From Alphaproteobacteria bacterium (lineage in GTDB: Bacteria; Pseudomonadota; Alphaproteobacteria; Rs-D84), in assembly GCA_017466525.1 (NCBI GenBank), contig JAFTTY010000032.1, forward strand, positions 1 to 40,199: a stretch of DNA of 40,199 bases. Reading direction: 5' to 3'. The translations under genes and the position numbers were made by a program. How positions within the stretch are numbered: position 1 is the stretch's first letter; each line of letters starts with the position of its first letter. Under the pieces are notes generated by a model. That model saw only the letters and a program-made list of their open reading frames with translations, did no database searches and was not told the origin of the DNA. This document shows positions 25,967 through 33,804 of this stretch, in pieces.

Positions 25967-26728
25967 ATGTTGGCATCTGTTTATGCACCCAAGGATTTTA
26001 AACGTTTGCGCGCCGCGGGCGATTTGGTCGCGCGTTGTTTTGATTTTATTTCGCCATATATCAAGGCAGGAATTTCCACCGGCGAAATCGACAGAATGGT
26101 TGCACAATTCTTAAAAGAAAATGGTGCGCGTTCATCTGATTTGGGCTATCAAGGTTATCCAAAGCATATTTGTACATCTGTGAATGATGTTATTGTTCAT
26201 GGAATTCCCAGTGATGACGTTATTTTAAAAGACGGTGACATTGTAAATGTTGACCTGACGGCAGAGTACAAAGGTTTTCATGGCGATGCGTCGCGCATGT
26301 TTATGATTGGTAATGTTTCGCCCCAGGCGCGTAAATTGGTTCAGGTTTGCCAAGATGCACTTAATTCCGCAATTGCTGTCTGTGCGCCTGGTGTTCCACT
26401 GTCAGAAATTGGTAAAACCATAGAAGCGGTCGTTAAACCACATGGTTTTTCTATCTCACGTGACTTTGTTGGTCATGGCATTGGCAAGGTTATGCATGAT
26501 GAACCACAGATTTATCATTTTTATGACAAACGTTGGGATCGGGTAAAGATGGTTCCAGGTCTGGTATTTACGATTGAGCCGATGATAAACACAGGTTCGG
26601 CAGAATGTCGGATTGATGACGATGGTTGGACGGCGCGCACGGTTGATGGCGGTCTGTCTGCCCAGTGGGAACATACAATCGGCATTACCGAAGATGGCGC
26701 GATTATATTCACAGAAAAAATGTCTTAA
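25967..26728 (+). CDS. map: Methionine aminopeptidase, type I
   Basis: Removes the N-terminal Met from new proteins. The five metal ligands are present: D96, D107, H170, E204 and E235, with H79 also conserved. Typical strings are VNDVIVHGIP, GDIVNVDLT, VGHGIGKVMHDEP and FTIEPM. The length (253 residues) is that of type I enzymes without an N-terminal zinc domain. A ribosome site AAGGAACTAGG precedes the ATG. Central gene of the lptE-holA-map-radC unit. Confidence 0.97.
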   Translation: MLASVYAPKDFKRLRAAGDLVARCFDFISPYIKAGISTGEIDRMVAQFLKENGARSSDLGYQGYPKHICTSVNDVIVHGIPSDDVILKDGDIVNVDLTAEYKGFHGDASRMFMIGNVSPQARKLVQVCQDALNSAIAVCAPGVPLSEIGKTIEAVVKPHGFSISRDFVGHGIGKVMHDEPQIYHFYDKRWDRVKMVPGLVFTIEPMINTGSAECRIDDDGWTARTVDGGLSAQWEHTIGITEDGAIIFTEKMS

Positions 26729-26753
26729 TATCATGGGGCAGGGCACAACAATC

Positions 26754-27458
26754 ATGTCTGCAAAAACAGATTTGTCTTTTCATTCCGGTCACCGCGAACG
26801 TTTAAAAGAAAAATTCTTGGCGGACAAGTTGGTTGATTATGAACTGTTGGAATTATTGTTAAGTTTTGCGATTCCACGTCGTGATGTCCGGCCATTGGCG
26901 CGTTTGTTGGCGTCGCGTTTTGGTGGTGTTTACTACGTTTTTACCGCAGATGTAAAAGATTTGATGGCGGTTCCTGGTGTTGGTCGCAGTGCCGCGATTT
27001 TAATAAAACTTGTTCATCGTCTGATGTCTATAAACCATATGAAAGCGATGCAGGAAAACGCTGTATTTCTGAATGGTAACAAAAGTGTGATTGATTTTTG
27101 TCGTTTAAAATTAGCTGGTTTGGAACACGAAGAAGTGCATGTCTTGTATCTAAATTCAGATTTTTGCGTCATAGAACATGAGGTGCACAGTCACGGCAGT
27201 ATTGAATCGTCAAATGTTCATATAGAACAGATTTTGAAACGCGCGTTGTCTGACGGAATTCGCAGTGTCATTTTAATGCACAATCATCCTTCTACGGATA
27301 ATACTTTTTCTCAGGATGATGTTGTTATGACCACGGAACTAGAAATGCTATTAAACAAATGTGGCATAACACTATACGATCATTACGTTGTCGCGGGTGG
27401 TATTGTCCATTCTATGCGTGCCAAGAATTTATTAAATAAATCCAGCTTTTCAAATTAA
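26754..27458 (+). CDS. radC: RadC-family protein with JAMM/MPN domain
   Basis: The 234-residue protein starts SGHRERLKEKF and contains a helix-hairpin-helix stretch (VPGVGRSAAILI) and the JAMM metal motif H176-x-H178-P-S, S186, D189 in HNHPSTDNTFSQDD. It is thus RadC (YicR/DUF2466-type); its role remains unsettled and a repair function is not established. The start is uncertain: ATG 26754 or 26733 are both possible; the longer frame back to 26613 overlaps map and is unlikely. It overlaps the end of the converging gene at 27455 by four bases. Confidence 0.92.
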   Translation: MSAKTDLSFHSGHRERLKEKFLADKLVDYELLELLLSFAIPRRDVRPLARLLASRFGGVYYVFTADVKDLMAVPGVGRSAAILIKLVHRLMSINHMKAMQENAVFLNGNKSVIDFCRLKLAGLEHEEVHVLYLNSDFCVIEHEVHSHGSIESSNVHIEQILKRALSDGIRSVILMHNHPSTDNTFSQDDVVMTTELEMLLNKCGITLYDHYVVAGGIVHSMRAKNLLNKSSFSN

Positions 27459-28072
27459 AACAGTTCTGCAACGTCGCATATTTCACCAACTTCTTGTGTT
27501 GATTCTGCAACCAGTTTATCGCCCTGCATTTTATAGATTGTTTTTGTTGCCATGCTGGGGGTTGTCCATGATTCGCGCCATGGTCTTGATATTTTTATCA
27601 CTTCGAATTTTGGCTTAAATACAAACTGTATTTTTTGCAGTGAACATTCTGCCCCTTCGGTTGTGCGGAATCCATCTGGGGTTATATTGCGCCATCTGCC
27701 GTTTTGGTTTAGTTCTATTTTATAGTCTTCCCAATAATGCGCGGTTCCGTTTTCGTTTCTTGTCTTTGTAATTCTGTCTTGTACACCATCGCCGTTGATG
27801 TCTTGATAGTATACATCTGTGCTGGCGATGCCCGCACCCATATCATCCAGTTCGTATTCTGTTGATTCCTTGGGGGTTGTCAGTCCGTCTGTAAACACGT
27901 TATTAGGTTCGTATTTTGGTTGTGTGCGTTCTGGCTGTGGGATGTATTCGCTGGGTGTTTTTTGTTCTTTTGATGTGTCTTTTGTCCACAATACATATAC
28001 TAATGCAATAAGTGCGCCAACTGCCAATATTGACATTATATTAAGTGCGATGCTGCCATTTTGTGATTTCAT
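27455..28072 (-). CDS. Membrane-anchored protein with Ca-loop-like motif, unknown function
   Basis: No family is recognised. Residues 10-29 form a single N-terminal membrane anchor, after a short positive segment, so the remaining 175 residues lie outside the cytoplasm. After a Pro/Glu-rich linker comes DINGDGVQDRI, a D-x-N-x-D-G-x-x-D calcium-binding-like loop as in dockerin or FG-GAP repeats. A single loop is not enough to assign a domain. The start ATG is one base after the stop of the upstream gene (28074) and AAAGG lies inside that gene, so it is cotranscribed and coupled. The C-terminus overlaps the radC end. Confidence 0.82.
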   Translation of the reverse strand: MKSQNGSIALNIMSILAVGALIALVYVLWTKDTSKEQKTPSEYIPQPERTQPKYEPNNVFTDGLTTPKESTEYELDDMGAGIASTDVYYQDINGDGVQDRITKTRNENGTAHYWEDYKIELNQNGRWRNITPDGFRTTEGAECSLQKIQFVFKPKFEVIKISRPWRESWTTPSMATKTIYKMQGDKLVAESTQEVGEICDVAELF

Positions 28073-28073
28073 T

Positions 28074-29129
28074 TTATAGCCTTTCTATTTTTCCTTCGCC
28101 CCATCCTTCTACTTTTCTGATTGCGCCTGCGACGCTGCTAAGTTCTGCCGGGGTTAAATCTGATATACGTTTGTTTATGGATATTCCTGTCATTTTTTCC
28201 AGATTTCTTTGATACGCGGCTGTATCATTTTCAACGGGTGGTGCATATTTGCTGATTGCAGCCGCAACGGTCAGGTTTTTATACGTGTCGGTCGTTAACA
28301 GGCTTTCGATTGCCTTTTGTCCGGTCGCTTCGTCTGGGAATACGCTGAATCCGCCTGCCTTGCCAATTGCGCCTGCTCTTTTTGCAAAGTTTCCATATCT
28401 TATGTTTCCTGGATTAGTATTGCGCCATGCGCGTGTTCCATCTGATTTTCGTTGTTTTGAACCGTCAGGCATATGATAAACAACATTTTTGCCTTCTTCT
28501 GTTGCAGATGTTGGCATTACGCCGGATCCGTTGAATCCTGTTGAACCAGTGGATGTTACTCCGCCAGGTGTTGCTGTTGTCCCACCTCCAGTGCTACCAC
28601 CACCATCTGGGTTTACTTTCTGCATTATATCTGCTGCGATTGCATCGTTATTTTGTGATTCCCCTGCAGCCAGTTCTGCATCTGTATATTTTGCCCCGGA
28701 ATCATAAATGCTCATATTTTCATACAGGTCAAATTGACCTCTGTTTTTCAGCTTTTCGTTTCGTGCATCCAGTAATTTTTTTGTATCTTCTATTGATACT
28801 GTGATTATTTTACAGCCACGTGCGAACAAATCTTGCCCATATATGAAGTTGATAATTGGTTTCGCAATTGTCAGTGTGCCAAAAATCAGAATAAGATTTC
28901 GTACATTGGTCAACATATTGTCGTATTTTGCACCAAGAATCAGCGAAATTCCCCAACCGAAAATAAGCAGTGCCGTTATAACGGATATTGCCACCCAGGC
29001 ATAGTCAACAAATGTTTCAAATGCGCGCAAAATACATGTTGGATCTTCCATGTAAATATTCTGGGCATCGACACGCAGTCCATGAAACCCAGAATTTTTT
29101 AACAGTCTAAGAATCGTTCCTGTTTCCAT
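28074..29129 (-). CDS. Two-span membrane protein fused to a lysozyme-like domain
   Basis: The 351-residue protein has two membrane segments (about 44-65 and 78-96) preceded by DPTCILRAFETF. Residues 175-205 are a Gly/Thr/Ser-rich linker. Residues 232-351 form a domain with TNPGNIRYGNFAKRAGAIG, GGFSVFPDEATG, AISKYAPPVENDTAAYQ and the terminal KVEGW. This order matches a domain seen in some phage structural and secretion-linked muralytic proteins. The two-span N-terminus resembles small membrane components of type IV secretion systems, so a wall-penetrating part of an envelope machine is possible; this is inference. It sits 10 bases after the upstream gene and one base before the downstream one. 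Confidence 0.82.
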   Translation of the reverse strand: METGTILRLLKNSGFHGLRVDAQNIYMEDPTCILRAFETFVDYAWVAISVITALLIFGWGISLILGAKYDNMLTNVRNLILIFGTLTIAKPIINFIYGQDLFARGCKIITVSIEDTKKLLDARNEKLKNRGQFDLYENMSIYDSGAKYTDAELAAGESQNNDAIAADIMQKVNPDGGGSTGGGTTATPGGVTSTGSTGFNGSGVMPTSATEEGKNVVYHMPDGSKQRKSDGTRAWRNTNPGNIRYGNFAKRAGAIGKAGGFSVFPDEATGQKAIESLLTTDTYKNLTVAAAISKYAPPVENDTAAYQRNLEKMTGISINKRISDLTPAELSSVAGAIRKVEGWGEGKIERL

Positions 29130-29139
29130 TTAGTGTCTT

Positions 29140-30165
29140 TTATGCACCTTGCTTTTTTGATGCGTTGGTTGTAAAGAATCCGGGGATAGAAAAGTCTTCG
29201 TCGTTTGCAGCGATACCTGCCCAGCCAAACAAATCACCCATCAGTCCTGTATCGTCGCGTTTTGCTTTTTTGAATGGTAAAATATTTTTCAGTTTACCAA
29301 TTTTTCCTTGGTTTTCTGGTTTTGGTGCTGCGACAATTTTATCTGCGTTTTGTGCAAATTCTGATGCCAGTTTTTCCAATGTTGCATCTGTTTCACTGGA
29401 ATCGTCTGATGCATCGATTTCAAAAAAAGAATCCATGTCATCGTCTTCATGTGCGCCCAGTGTTTCGTGATCTTCGCGCAATGGTGTCATGCTGTCTAAC
29501 AAACCTTCCAATGTTTTTTCAAACTGCGCCTTGGGTGCTTCTGCGTCAATAATATCGTCCAGGTTATCAGATTGTGCATTTGCGATAACTGTTTCTGTGG
29601 TTGTTTTAGATATAACTTCGTCATCTGATGTTGTTGTTTGTTCGGTTGTGACAGACACTGCTTGAATGACGATTCCCGGTTCTTCTTCGGTTTCGTTGAT
29701 TGCGTTTTTCGTGTCTTCAACAGGTGTGGATTCGTCTGTTTCTGCCGGTTGTACAACATCTTCTGGTTGAATGTCTTCTTCCTTGTTTATTGCCAAGACC
29801 GATAAGATTGGGATGATTTTTTCTGCGTTATCATCTGTTTGATTGACAGTTTCGTGTGTCGTTACATCTTCTGTGGTTTGTTCAACAGTGTTTTCGGTCT
29901 GTTTATCTTCAATATATGTGGGAATTTCTTCTGTTGCGCTTTTTTCGACTTCGATTGGTTCGTCTGTTTCTGCGACTGCGATTACATCTGTTGGAATGTC
30001 GGTTGATACAGTGTTTTCTATTGCGCTATCTTTATCAACGGGCACACCGAACAAAACAGTGTCGTTATCCAATCCCAGTGCGTCACGCACTTCGTCAAAA
30101 GCGGCGCGAATTTCGGCCATATCAAAAATTTCATTGCCAGAAATATAGATTATTTTCGTTTTCAT
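29140..30165 (-). CDS. Acidic, largely disordered cytoplasmic protein
   Basis: The 341-residue protein has no signal peptide. The first 45 residues look folded (KIIYISGNEIFDMAEIRAAFDEV). The next 200 are strongly acidic, dominated by Glu, Thr, Asp, Val and Ile, and probably disordered. The C-terminal 60 residues are basic and end with a Gly/Phe-rich part (LMGDLFGWAGI). The family is unknown. ATG 30165 is chosen because GGGGGTGAG precedes it; a frame start at 30222 overlaps the divergent zauP-like promoter. First gene of a leftward three-gene unit with the lysozyme-domain membrane protein. Confidence 0.8.
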   Translation of the reverse strand: MKTKIIYISGNEIFDMAEIRAAFDEVRDALGLDNDTVLFGVPVDKDSAIENTVSTDIPTDVIAVAETDEPIEVEKSATEEIPTYIEDKQTENTVEQTTEDVTTHETVNQTDDNAEKIIPILSVLAINKEEDIQPEDVVQPAETDESTPVEDTKNAINETEEEPGIVIQAVSVTTEQTTTSDDEVISKTTTETVIANAQSDNLDDIIDAEAPKAQFEKTLEGLLDSMTPLREDHETLGAHEDDDMDSFFEIDASDDSSETDATLEKLASEFAQNADKIVAAPKPENQGKIGKLKNILPFKKAKRDDTGLMGDLFGWAGIAANDEDFSIPGFFTTNASKKQGA

Positions 30166-30212
30166 ATAACTCACCCCCACAATACGTAAACATAGTATAT
30201 CACATTTTAGGG

Positions 30213-30241
30213 TTGAACGCATATAAAAAATATCTTAAACT
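30213..30241 (+). promoter_or_regulatory. Promoter of zauP-like/zapA, leaderless
   Basis: TTGAAC (30213-30218), 17 bases, TAAACT (30236-30241). Six bases separate it from ATG 30248, so transcription should start on the start codon. Confidence 0.6.
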
Positions 30242-30247
30242 GCAAAT

Positions 30248-30460
30248 ATGGCAGATATAAAACAACAAATTTTTCAAGAATTGGCACATTTAGAAGATGC
30301 GGTTGTTCGTTTGCGTGGAACGGCAATACATGCAGGTAAACAAACAGATTTAGAGGTTGCGATATTAACAGAACAGGTGCGTGCCTTGCGCGACAAGAAT
30401 GCGCATGCCTCTAAAATGATAGACGAATCGATATCTATATTAGAGAAGTTAAAGAAATGA
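30248..30460 (+). CDS. ZauP-like coiled-coil protein (upstream partner of ZapA)
   Basis: A 70-residue, fully helical protein with heptad spacing. In alphaproteobacteria a small coiled-coil protein of DUF4164 type is encoded just before zapA; in Caulobacter this partner, ZauP, binds ZapA and helps focus the Z-ring. Position, size and composition fit, but sequence similarity cannot be tested here. There is no Shine-Dalgarno sequence, consistent with a leaderless mRNA. Its stop overlaps the zapA start in ATGA. Confidence 0.75.
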   Translation: MADIKQQIFQELAHLEDAVVRLRGTAIHAGKQTDLEVAILTEQVRALRDKNAHASKMIDESISILEKLKK

Positions 30461-30732
30461 GTGTTGTATCCATACCAATTGTTAATAAAAATTACCAGAT
30501 GGGGTGTGAAGACGGACAAGAAGCACGGCTGGTAGAGTTGGGGCGTATGGTTGATGCGCGTGCGCGCGAAATTTTGGATAAAATTGGTCCGTTGCCGGAA
30601 AGCGCCCTGTTGGCTACATTGTGTATTGTTCTGGCTGATGAGGTGCGCAGCCGTCCAACCCCATCTGTGACGGATGCAGAATTAAAAGAGATTTTGGCAC
30701 GAATCCGTGAAATAAAACATAAAATATCATAG
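30457..30732 (+). CDS. zapA: Cell division protein ZapA
   Basis: ZapA bundles FtsZ filaments at the division site. The 91-residue protein has the family layout: a short beta-rich N-terminus (VSIPIVNKNYQMGCEDGQEARL), a helix LGRMVDARAREILDKIG and a C-terminal coiled coil that makes the tetramer. It overlaps the ZauP-like gene by four bases and ends at a strong bidirectional terminator. Confidence 0.9.
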   Translation: MSVVSIPIVNKNYQMGCEDGQEARLVELGRMVDARAREILDKIGPLPESALLATLCIVLADEVRSRPTPSVTDAELKEILARIREIKHKIS

Positions 30733-30735
30733 TAA

Positions 30736-30761
30736 AAAACCGCCGATTTGGCGGTTTTTTG
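30736..30761. terminator. Bidirectional terminator after zapA
   Basis: AAAACCGCC (30736-30744), loop GATTT, GGCGGTTTT (30750-30758), with A and T runs on both sides. Confidence 0.9.
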
Positions 30762-30762
30762 T

Positions 30763-31899
30763 TTAGCGTGTTTTTTGCATCATATTCATCGCCAACAGCT
30801 GCTGTGGCCCATGTTGTGGGTTAAAGCATAATTCTTCGCCTGTTGGGCGTATGTTTGTTGGGACTGGCTGATTGATTTTAAAGTATTTATCACGTGCCAA
30901 TCGTAACAGTGCAGGGCGCGCCATTTTACGCAATGTAGTTTCGTTGTATCGGCCGCCTTTTAAGTATTTTACCAATTGTTCGTTTGACATTTTTTCAATG
31001 CGTGAAAATTCCTTGCCGTATTCAACGCGTGCAATGTTTTCGATGTTTGCTGCGAACACGAAAGTCATGTCATACGATTTGAACATGTCGCCAATACTTT
31101 CGCGGTTCAGGCCTGCATAAATATGACGGCCCGAATTATCTGGAACAAAATTGCCTTTTTCGATACGGCCACGTCCCATCAGTACAATTGCATGGAATTG
31201 ATTGCGTGCACCACGTCTGCGTGGAACGATTAAAATTGTGCCTGGTGCCAATTCATCTGCGCAGAAATTCTTTTTTGAAAATTCTGTTGCAGCAGCGGTA
31301 TAGTCAAATTTGTCGCCTTTTTGCTTTTGTTGCTTTTCAACAAATGCATTAAATGCTGCATTGTACAAAGAATCAGATTCAAAGCAGTTGCCTTCGAAAA
31401 TGCATTCTGCATATTCTGGTCCAGAATACTTTTTGCGCATTTCTGATTTGAACATTTTGCAAGATGCCTTTGCTGATTTTGGAATGATTGTCAATGTGTC
31501 ATTTGCTTCATCTAATGCGCGATCCAGATTGACATATTGACCATACAAACAGTGTTTGCCAACCGGTGCACCTGGCAATTCTTTGCGTACAGAATTACGA
31601 TAAGTTGATGTTCCACGTTTGCCCTTGATACGTGATTGGGAATCTGTGACATTGTTTGTATAGGTATAGCACAGATTTTCTGCCTTGGCATCCAGGAACA
31701 AATTATTAAACGCGTATTCTGTGCCCGCGTCATATGTCATAGAACTGGCATATGCCAACAATGCAGTATCCGCCTTTGTGGTTGATAAATTATCGTTTGC
31801 TTTTAACTGTTCCTTGTTTGGTTGTTGTGCGAACAAGCCGCTGCTAATCAATGTAGAAGCCCCAAACAAAAGATATGGAAATGTCCATTTAAATTTCAT
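30763..31899 (-). CDS. Exported protein, possibly papain/CHAP-like fold
   Basis: I cannot name a family with confidence. The 378-residue protein has a signal peptide cut near LFA (residue 24). A Cys-containing stretch KHCLYGQYVNLDRAL and, about 130 residues later, LAPGTILIVPRRR followed by NQFHAIVLMGRG have the order Cys ... His expected in CHAP or NlpC/P60 cysteine peptidases that act on peptidoglycan, but spacing is wider and I treat this as a hint. The start has AAAGGAG. It is served by a strong promoter at 32133-32160 and a leader of about 226 nt. It converges with zapA. Confidence 0.8.
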   Translation of the reverse strand: MKFKWTFPYLLFGASTLISSGLFAQQPNKEQLKANDNLSTTKADTALLAYASSMTYDAGTEYAFNNLFLDAKAENLCYTYTNNVTDSQSRIKGKRGTSTYRNSVRKELPGAPVGKHCLYGQYVNLDRALDEANDTLTIIPKSAKASCKMFKSEMRKKYSGPEYAECIFEGNCFESDSLYNAAFNAFVEKQQKQKGDKFDYTAAATEFSKKNFCADELAPGTILIVPRRRGARNQFHAIVLMGRGRIEKGNFVPDNSGRHIYAGLNRESIGDMFKSYDMTFVFAANIENIARVEYGKEFSRIEKMSNEQLVKYLKGGRYNETTLRKMARPALLRLARDKYFKINQPVPTNIRPTGEELCFNPQHGPQQLLAMNMMQKTR

Positions 31900-32126
31900 G
31901 TTTTACTCCTTTGCAATCAAACCAACGTAACGTGCAATTCAACATCTGAACCTTGCGTCAACGTCATTTTGTTTTTTTGTTGTTTCGTTTTTGTTTTGAT
32001 TGGTTCACCGCGATAAGATAAATTCGCGATGTACATTCAGACAATTTTGGCGAACCAAAATGCCCCGACTTGCCATTATTTATTATTTCGGCAGCCCGCC
32101 CCAGACAGGGGAACCAAAGTTTGTAC
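31900..32126 (-). promoter_or_regulatory. Long structured 5' leader of the 31899 gene
   Basis: The leader holds, in transcript order, a CCCC/GGGG stem enclosing an inner TGCC/GGCA hairpin (between about 32110 and 32062), a stem ATTTTGG-TTCG-CCAAAAT (32061-32044), then CGCGA/TCGCG (32030-32011 region), followed by an A-rich unpaired tract and AAAGGAG before the ATG. This accounts for the stretch without a gene at 31900-32203. Regulatory role unknown. Confidence 0.5.
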
Positions 32127-32132
32127 GTATAT

Positions 32133-32160
32133 ATAATAGTGATTTTTTAGATTTTGTCAA
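32133..32160 (-). promoter_or_regulatory. Promoter of the 31899 gene
   Basis: Minus strand perfect TTGACA (32160-32155), 16 bases, TATTAT (32138-32133). Confidence 0.65.
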
Positions 32161-32181
32161 GTATGTATATACAAAAAAATC

Positions 32182-32204
32182 AAAAAAAAGTAGAAAATCC
32201 ACTT
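32182..32204 (-). terminator. Terminator of the barrel-barrel-methyltransferase unit
   Basis: Minus strand AAGTGGA, loop TTT, TCTACTT (32204-32188; one G-U pair), then T run. It begins at the stop codon of the methyltransferase gene. Confidence 0.7.
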
Positions 32205-33127
32205 TATTTATCAAAAATACAGAACAATTCCCAATGCTGGCTGCCTGCAAATTGGTCAACCGGGACAAGTTTTGTTGTTTTATAGCCGCCGTGGACCAAG
32301 ATTTCCATGTCGCGCATAAATGTTTGTGGGTTGCAAGATACGTAAATCACACGTTTTACATTGCTGTTTATTATTTCTTTGCACTGTGCCAATGCGCCCG
32401 CGCGCGGTGGGTCCATTACGATACAGTCGTATTGATTCAGCATCCCCGTTGTCATCGGTTTTTTGAACAGGTCGCGTTTTGCACCCGTGCCAACAATGTC
32501 AAATCCATCTGCGTTCAGTGCGAATGTAAAATTGCCCAGTCCGCAAAATAAATCAGCCACGCGTTTAAATCCGTTCGCCGCATTTGTGACCATGTTTCGC
32601 AATGTGTCGGCACCTGAAACGCTTGGTTGTAAAAACGCGTTTGATGGGTATTCGACAATATGTTCCCCAAATTTTATTAAAGGGACATCTGTTTGTTTGA
32701 TTGTTTTGTTATTCCATGTTGCGCGAATTATTGGTGCTTTTATAATTGCGTTACGAAATTCCGGGGTAAAATACGGCACGTTCGCATTGATTGCAACATC
32801 AATACCATTTTCACATTCTGTTATCAGGCAAGAACCCGCCCCGCACCACGGCAATTCCGCCATCTTTGGCAGAATGTTATTTAATGCAGGCGTTAAGTTC
32901 GGACAATTGCGTACCGGTATAATGTTTTTTGTGCCACGTTCAAAGAATCCAAATTCGCCGTTTGCAAAACAACAGTCTGCACGTCTGCGCAGGCCTGGTG
33001 CCACCCAAATTGCATCATCTGTCACAGGTATTTTATTTAATTCTTGGATTTTTTTATCATGATAATCAGTGGCTGTAAAATCGTATTTACAGCCACCACA
33101 TTTACCAAAGAACGGACATGTTTTCAT
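32204..33127 (-). CDS. Shortened RlmD/TrmA-type RNA (uracil-5-)methyltransferase
   Basis: This family methylates C5 of uridine in 23S rRNA or tRNA. The N-terminal iron-sulfur motif is present (CPFFGKCGGC, C4/C10/C13), as are the SAM-fold start ADLFCGLGNFTFAL, the DPPRAGA motif and the catalytic Cys in YVSCNPQTFMRD, with DQFAGSQHWEL at the end. At 307 residues it is about 100 shorter than usual: there is no TRAM domain, and between FDIVGT and RDLF roughly 28 residues are missing that normally include the acidic residue holding the SAM ribose. It may be a minimal active form or a decaying gene. It lies 2 bases after an outer-membrane barrel gene in the same unit. Confidence 0.9.
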   Translation of the reverse strand: MKTCPFFGKCGGCKYDFTATDYHDKKIQELNKIPVTDDAIWVAPGLRRRADCCFANGEFGFFERGTKNIIPVRNCPNLTPALNNILPKMAELPWCGAGSCLITECENGIDVAINANVPYFTPEFRNAIIKAPIIRATWNNKTIKQTDVPLIKFGEHIVEYPSNAFLQPSVSGADTLRNMVTNAANGFKRVADLFCGLGNFTFALNADGFDIVGTGAKRDLFKKPMTTGMLNQYDCIVMDPPRAGALAQCKEIINSNVKRVIYVSCNPQTFMRDMEILVHGGYKTTKLVPVDQFAGSQHWELFCIFDK

Positions 33128-33129
33128 GA

Positions 33130-33783
33130 TTAAAAACTGATACGTGCGCCGGCACGGAATTGATGTGATGTTGGATTGAAATCAGAAATGCCATCGATTT
33201 CTGGGTTGAACATATAGAAATATCTGTACCCAAAATCCAATGCAAATATAGTATTGAATTCGACGCTGATTCCGGCCAATGCGCCAACAACTGGCGAAAT
33301 CTTTTTATCCATCTTTATGCCGTCGTTTGCGGAATTCCATGACAATCCGGCGCCCATACCAACATATGGAACCAGCATTTGTGTATGAAACAATCTGTAA
33401 ATATTATCAATGCGCGCATCGAATATTGCATTCAGAAATACTGTATCGCCTGTAAAAGACAGTGTATTCCATTCCGCATCTGTACGCAGATAGTTCGCTT
33501 CTATTCTAAAAGTATCGTATACGCGCAAACCCAACATTCCTTCGAACCCAGATGTGTTTTTGCCTGCGATATGAATATTATTTTCATCGGTATAGTTCTG
33601 CCACATTGCAAAGTTATATCCGCCCCCGATATAGAAACGACGCATGCGGGCCAATGCCTCAGAATCCTTGCCGTATTTGACAGATTCTGTTGGTGTTTTA
33701 ACCTGTTCAACGCGATATGGTATTGATGCGCCGGCGATTGTCGGTACCAAACATAATGTTGCAAATAATAATTTTGTTTTCAT
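33130..33783 (-). CDS. Small outer-membrane beta-barrel protein
   Basis: A 217-residue exported protein with a signal peptide (about 1-18). The barrel begins RRFYIGGGYNFAMW and alternates through GMLGLRVYDTFRIEANYLR, VPYVGMGAGLSW and VVGALAGISVEF to the C-terminal FRAGARISF with the terminal Phe. Eight strands of OmpA/Omp25 type fit the length. It is preceded 21 bases upstream by a second barrel gene of similar size; they are probably paralogues. Confidence 0.85.
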   Translation of the reverse strand: MKTKLLFATLCLVPTIAGASIPYRVEQVKTPTESVKYGKDSEALARMRRFYIGGGYNFAMWQNYTDENNIHIAGKNTSGFEGMLGLRVYDTFRIEANYLRTDAEWNTLSFTGDTVFLNAIFDARIDNIYRLFHTQMLVPYVGMGAGLSWNSANDGIKMDKKISPVVGALAGISVEFNTIFALDFGYRYFYMFNPEIDGISDFNPTSHQFRAGARISF

Positions 33784-33804
33784 GTAAATCTATCCCTTGG
33801 TCAC

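Noticed and set aside
26613..26753. Longer N-terminus of RadC
   Set aside because: It would overlap the conserved end of map by more than 100 bases; the family begins near GHRERL.
32086..32125. tRNA-like fragment (GGCAGCCC...)
   Set aside because: Only a few bases resemble the tRNA-Glu end; no arms can be folded, and it is better explained as part of the structured leader.
32000..32551. Rightward open frame across the long leader and the RlmD-type gene
   Set aside because: No ribosome site; it overlaps the conserved methyltransferase in the opposite direction.
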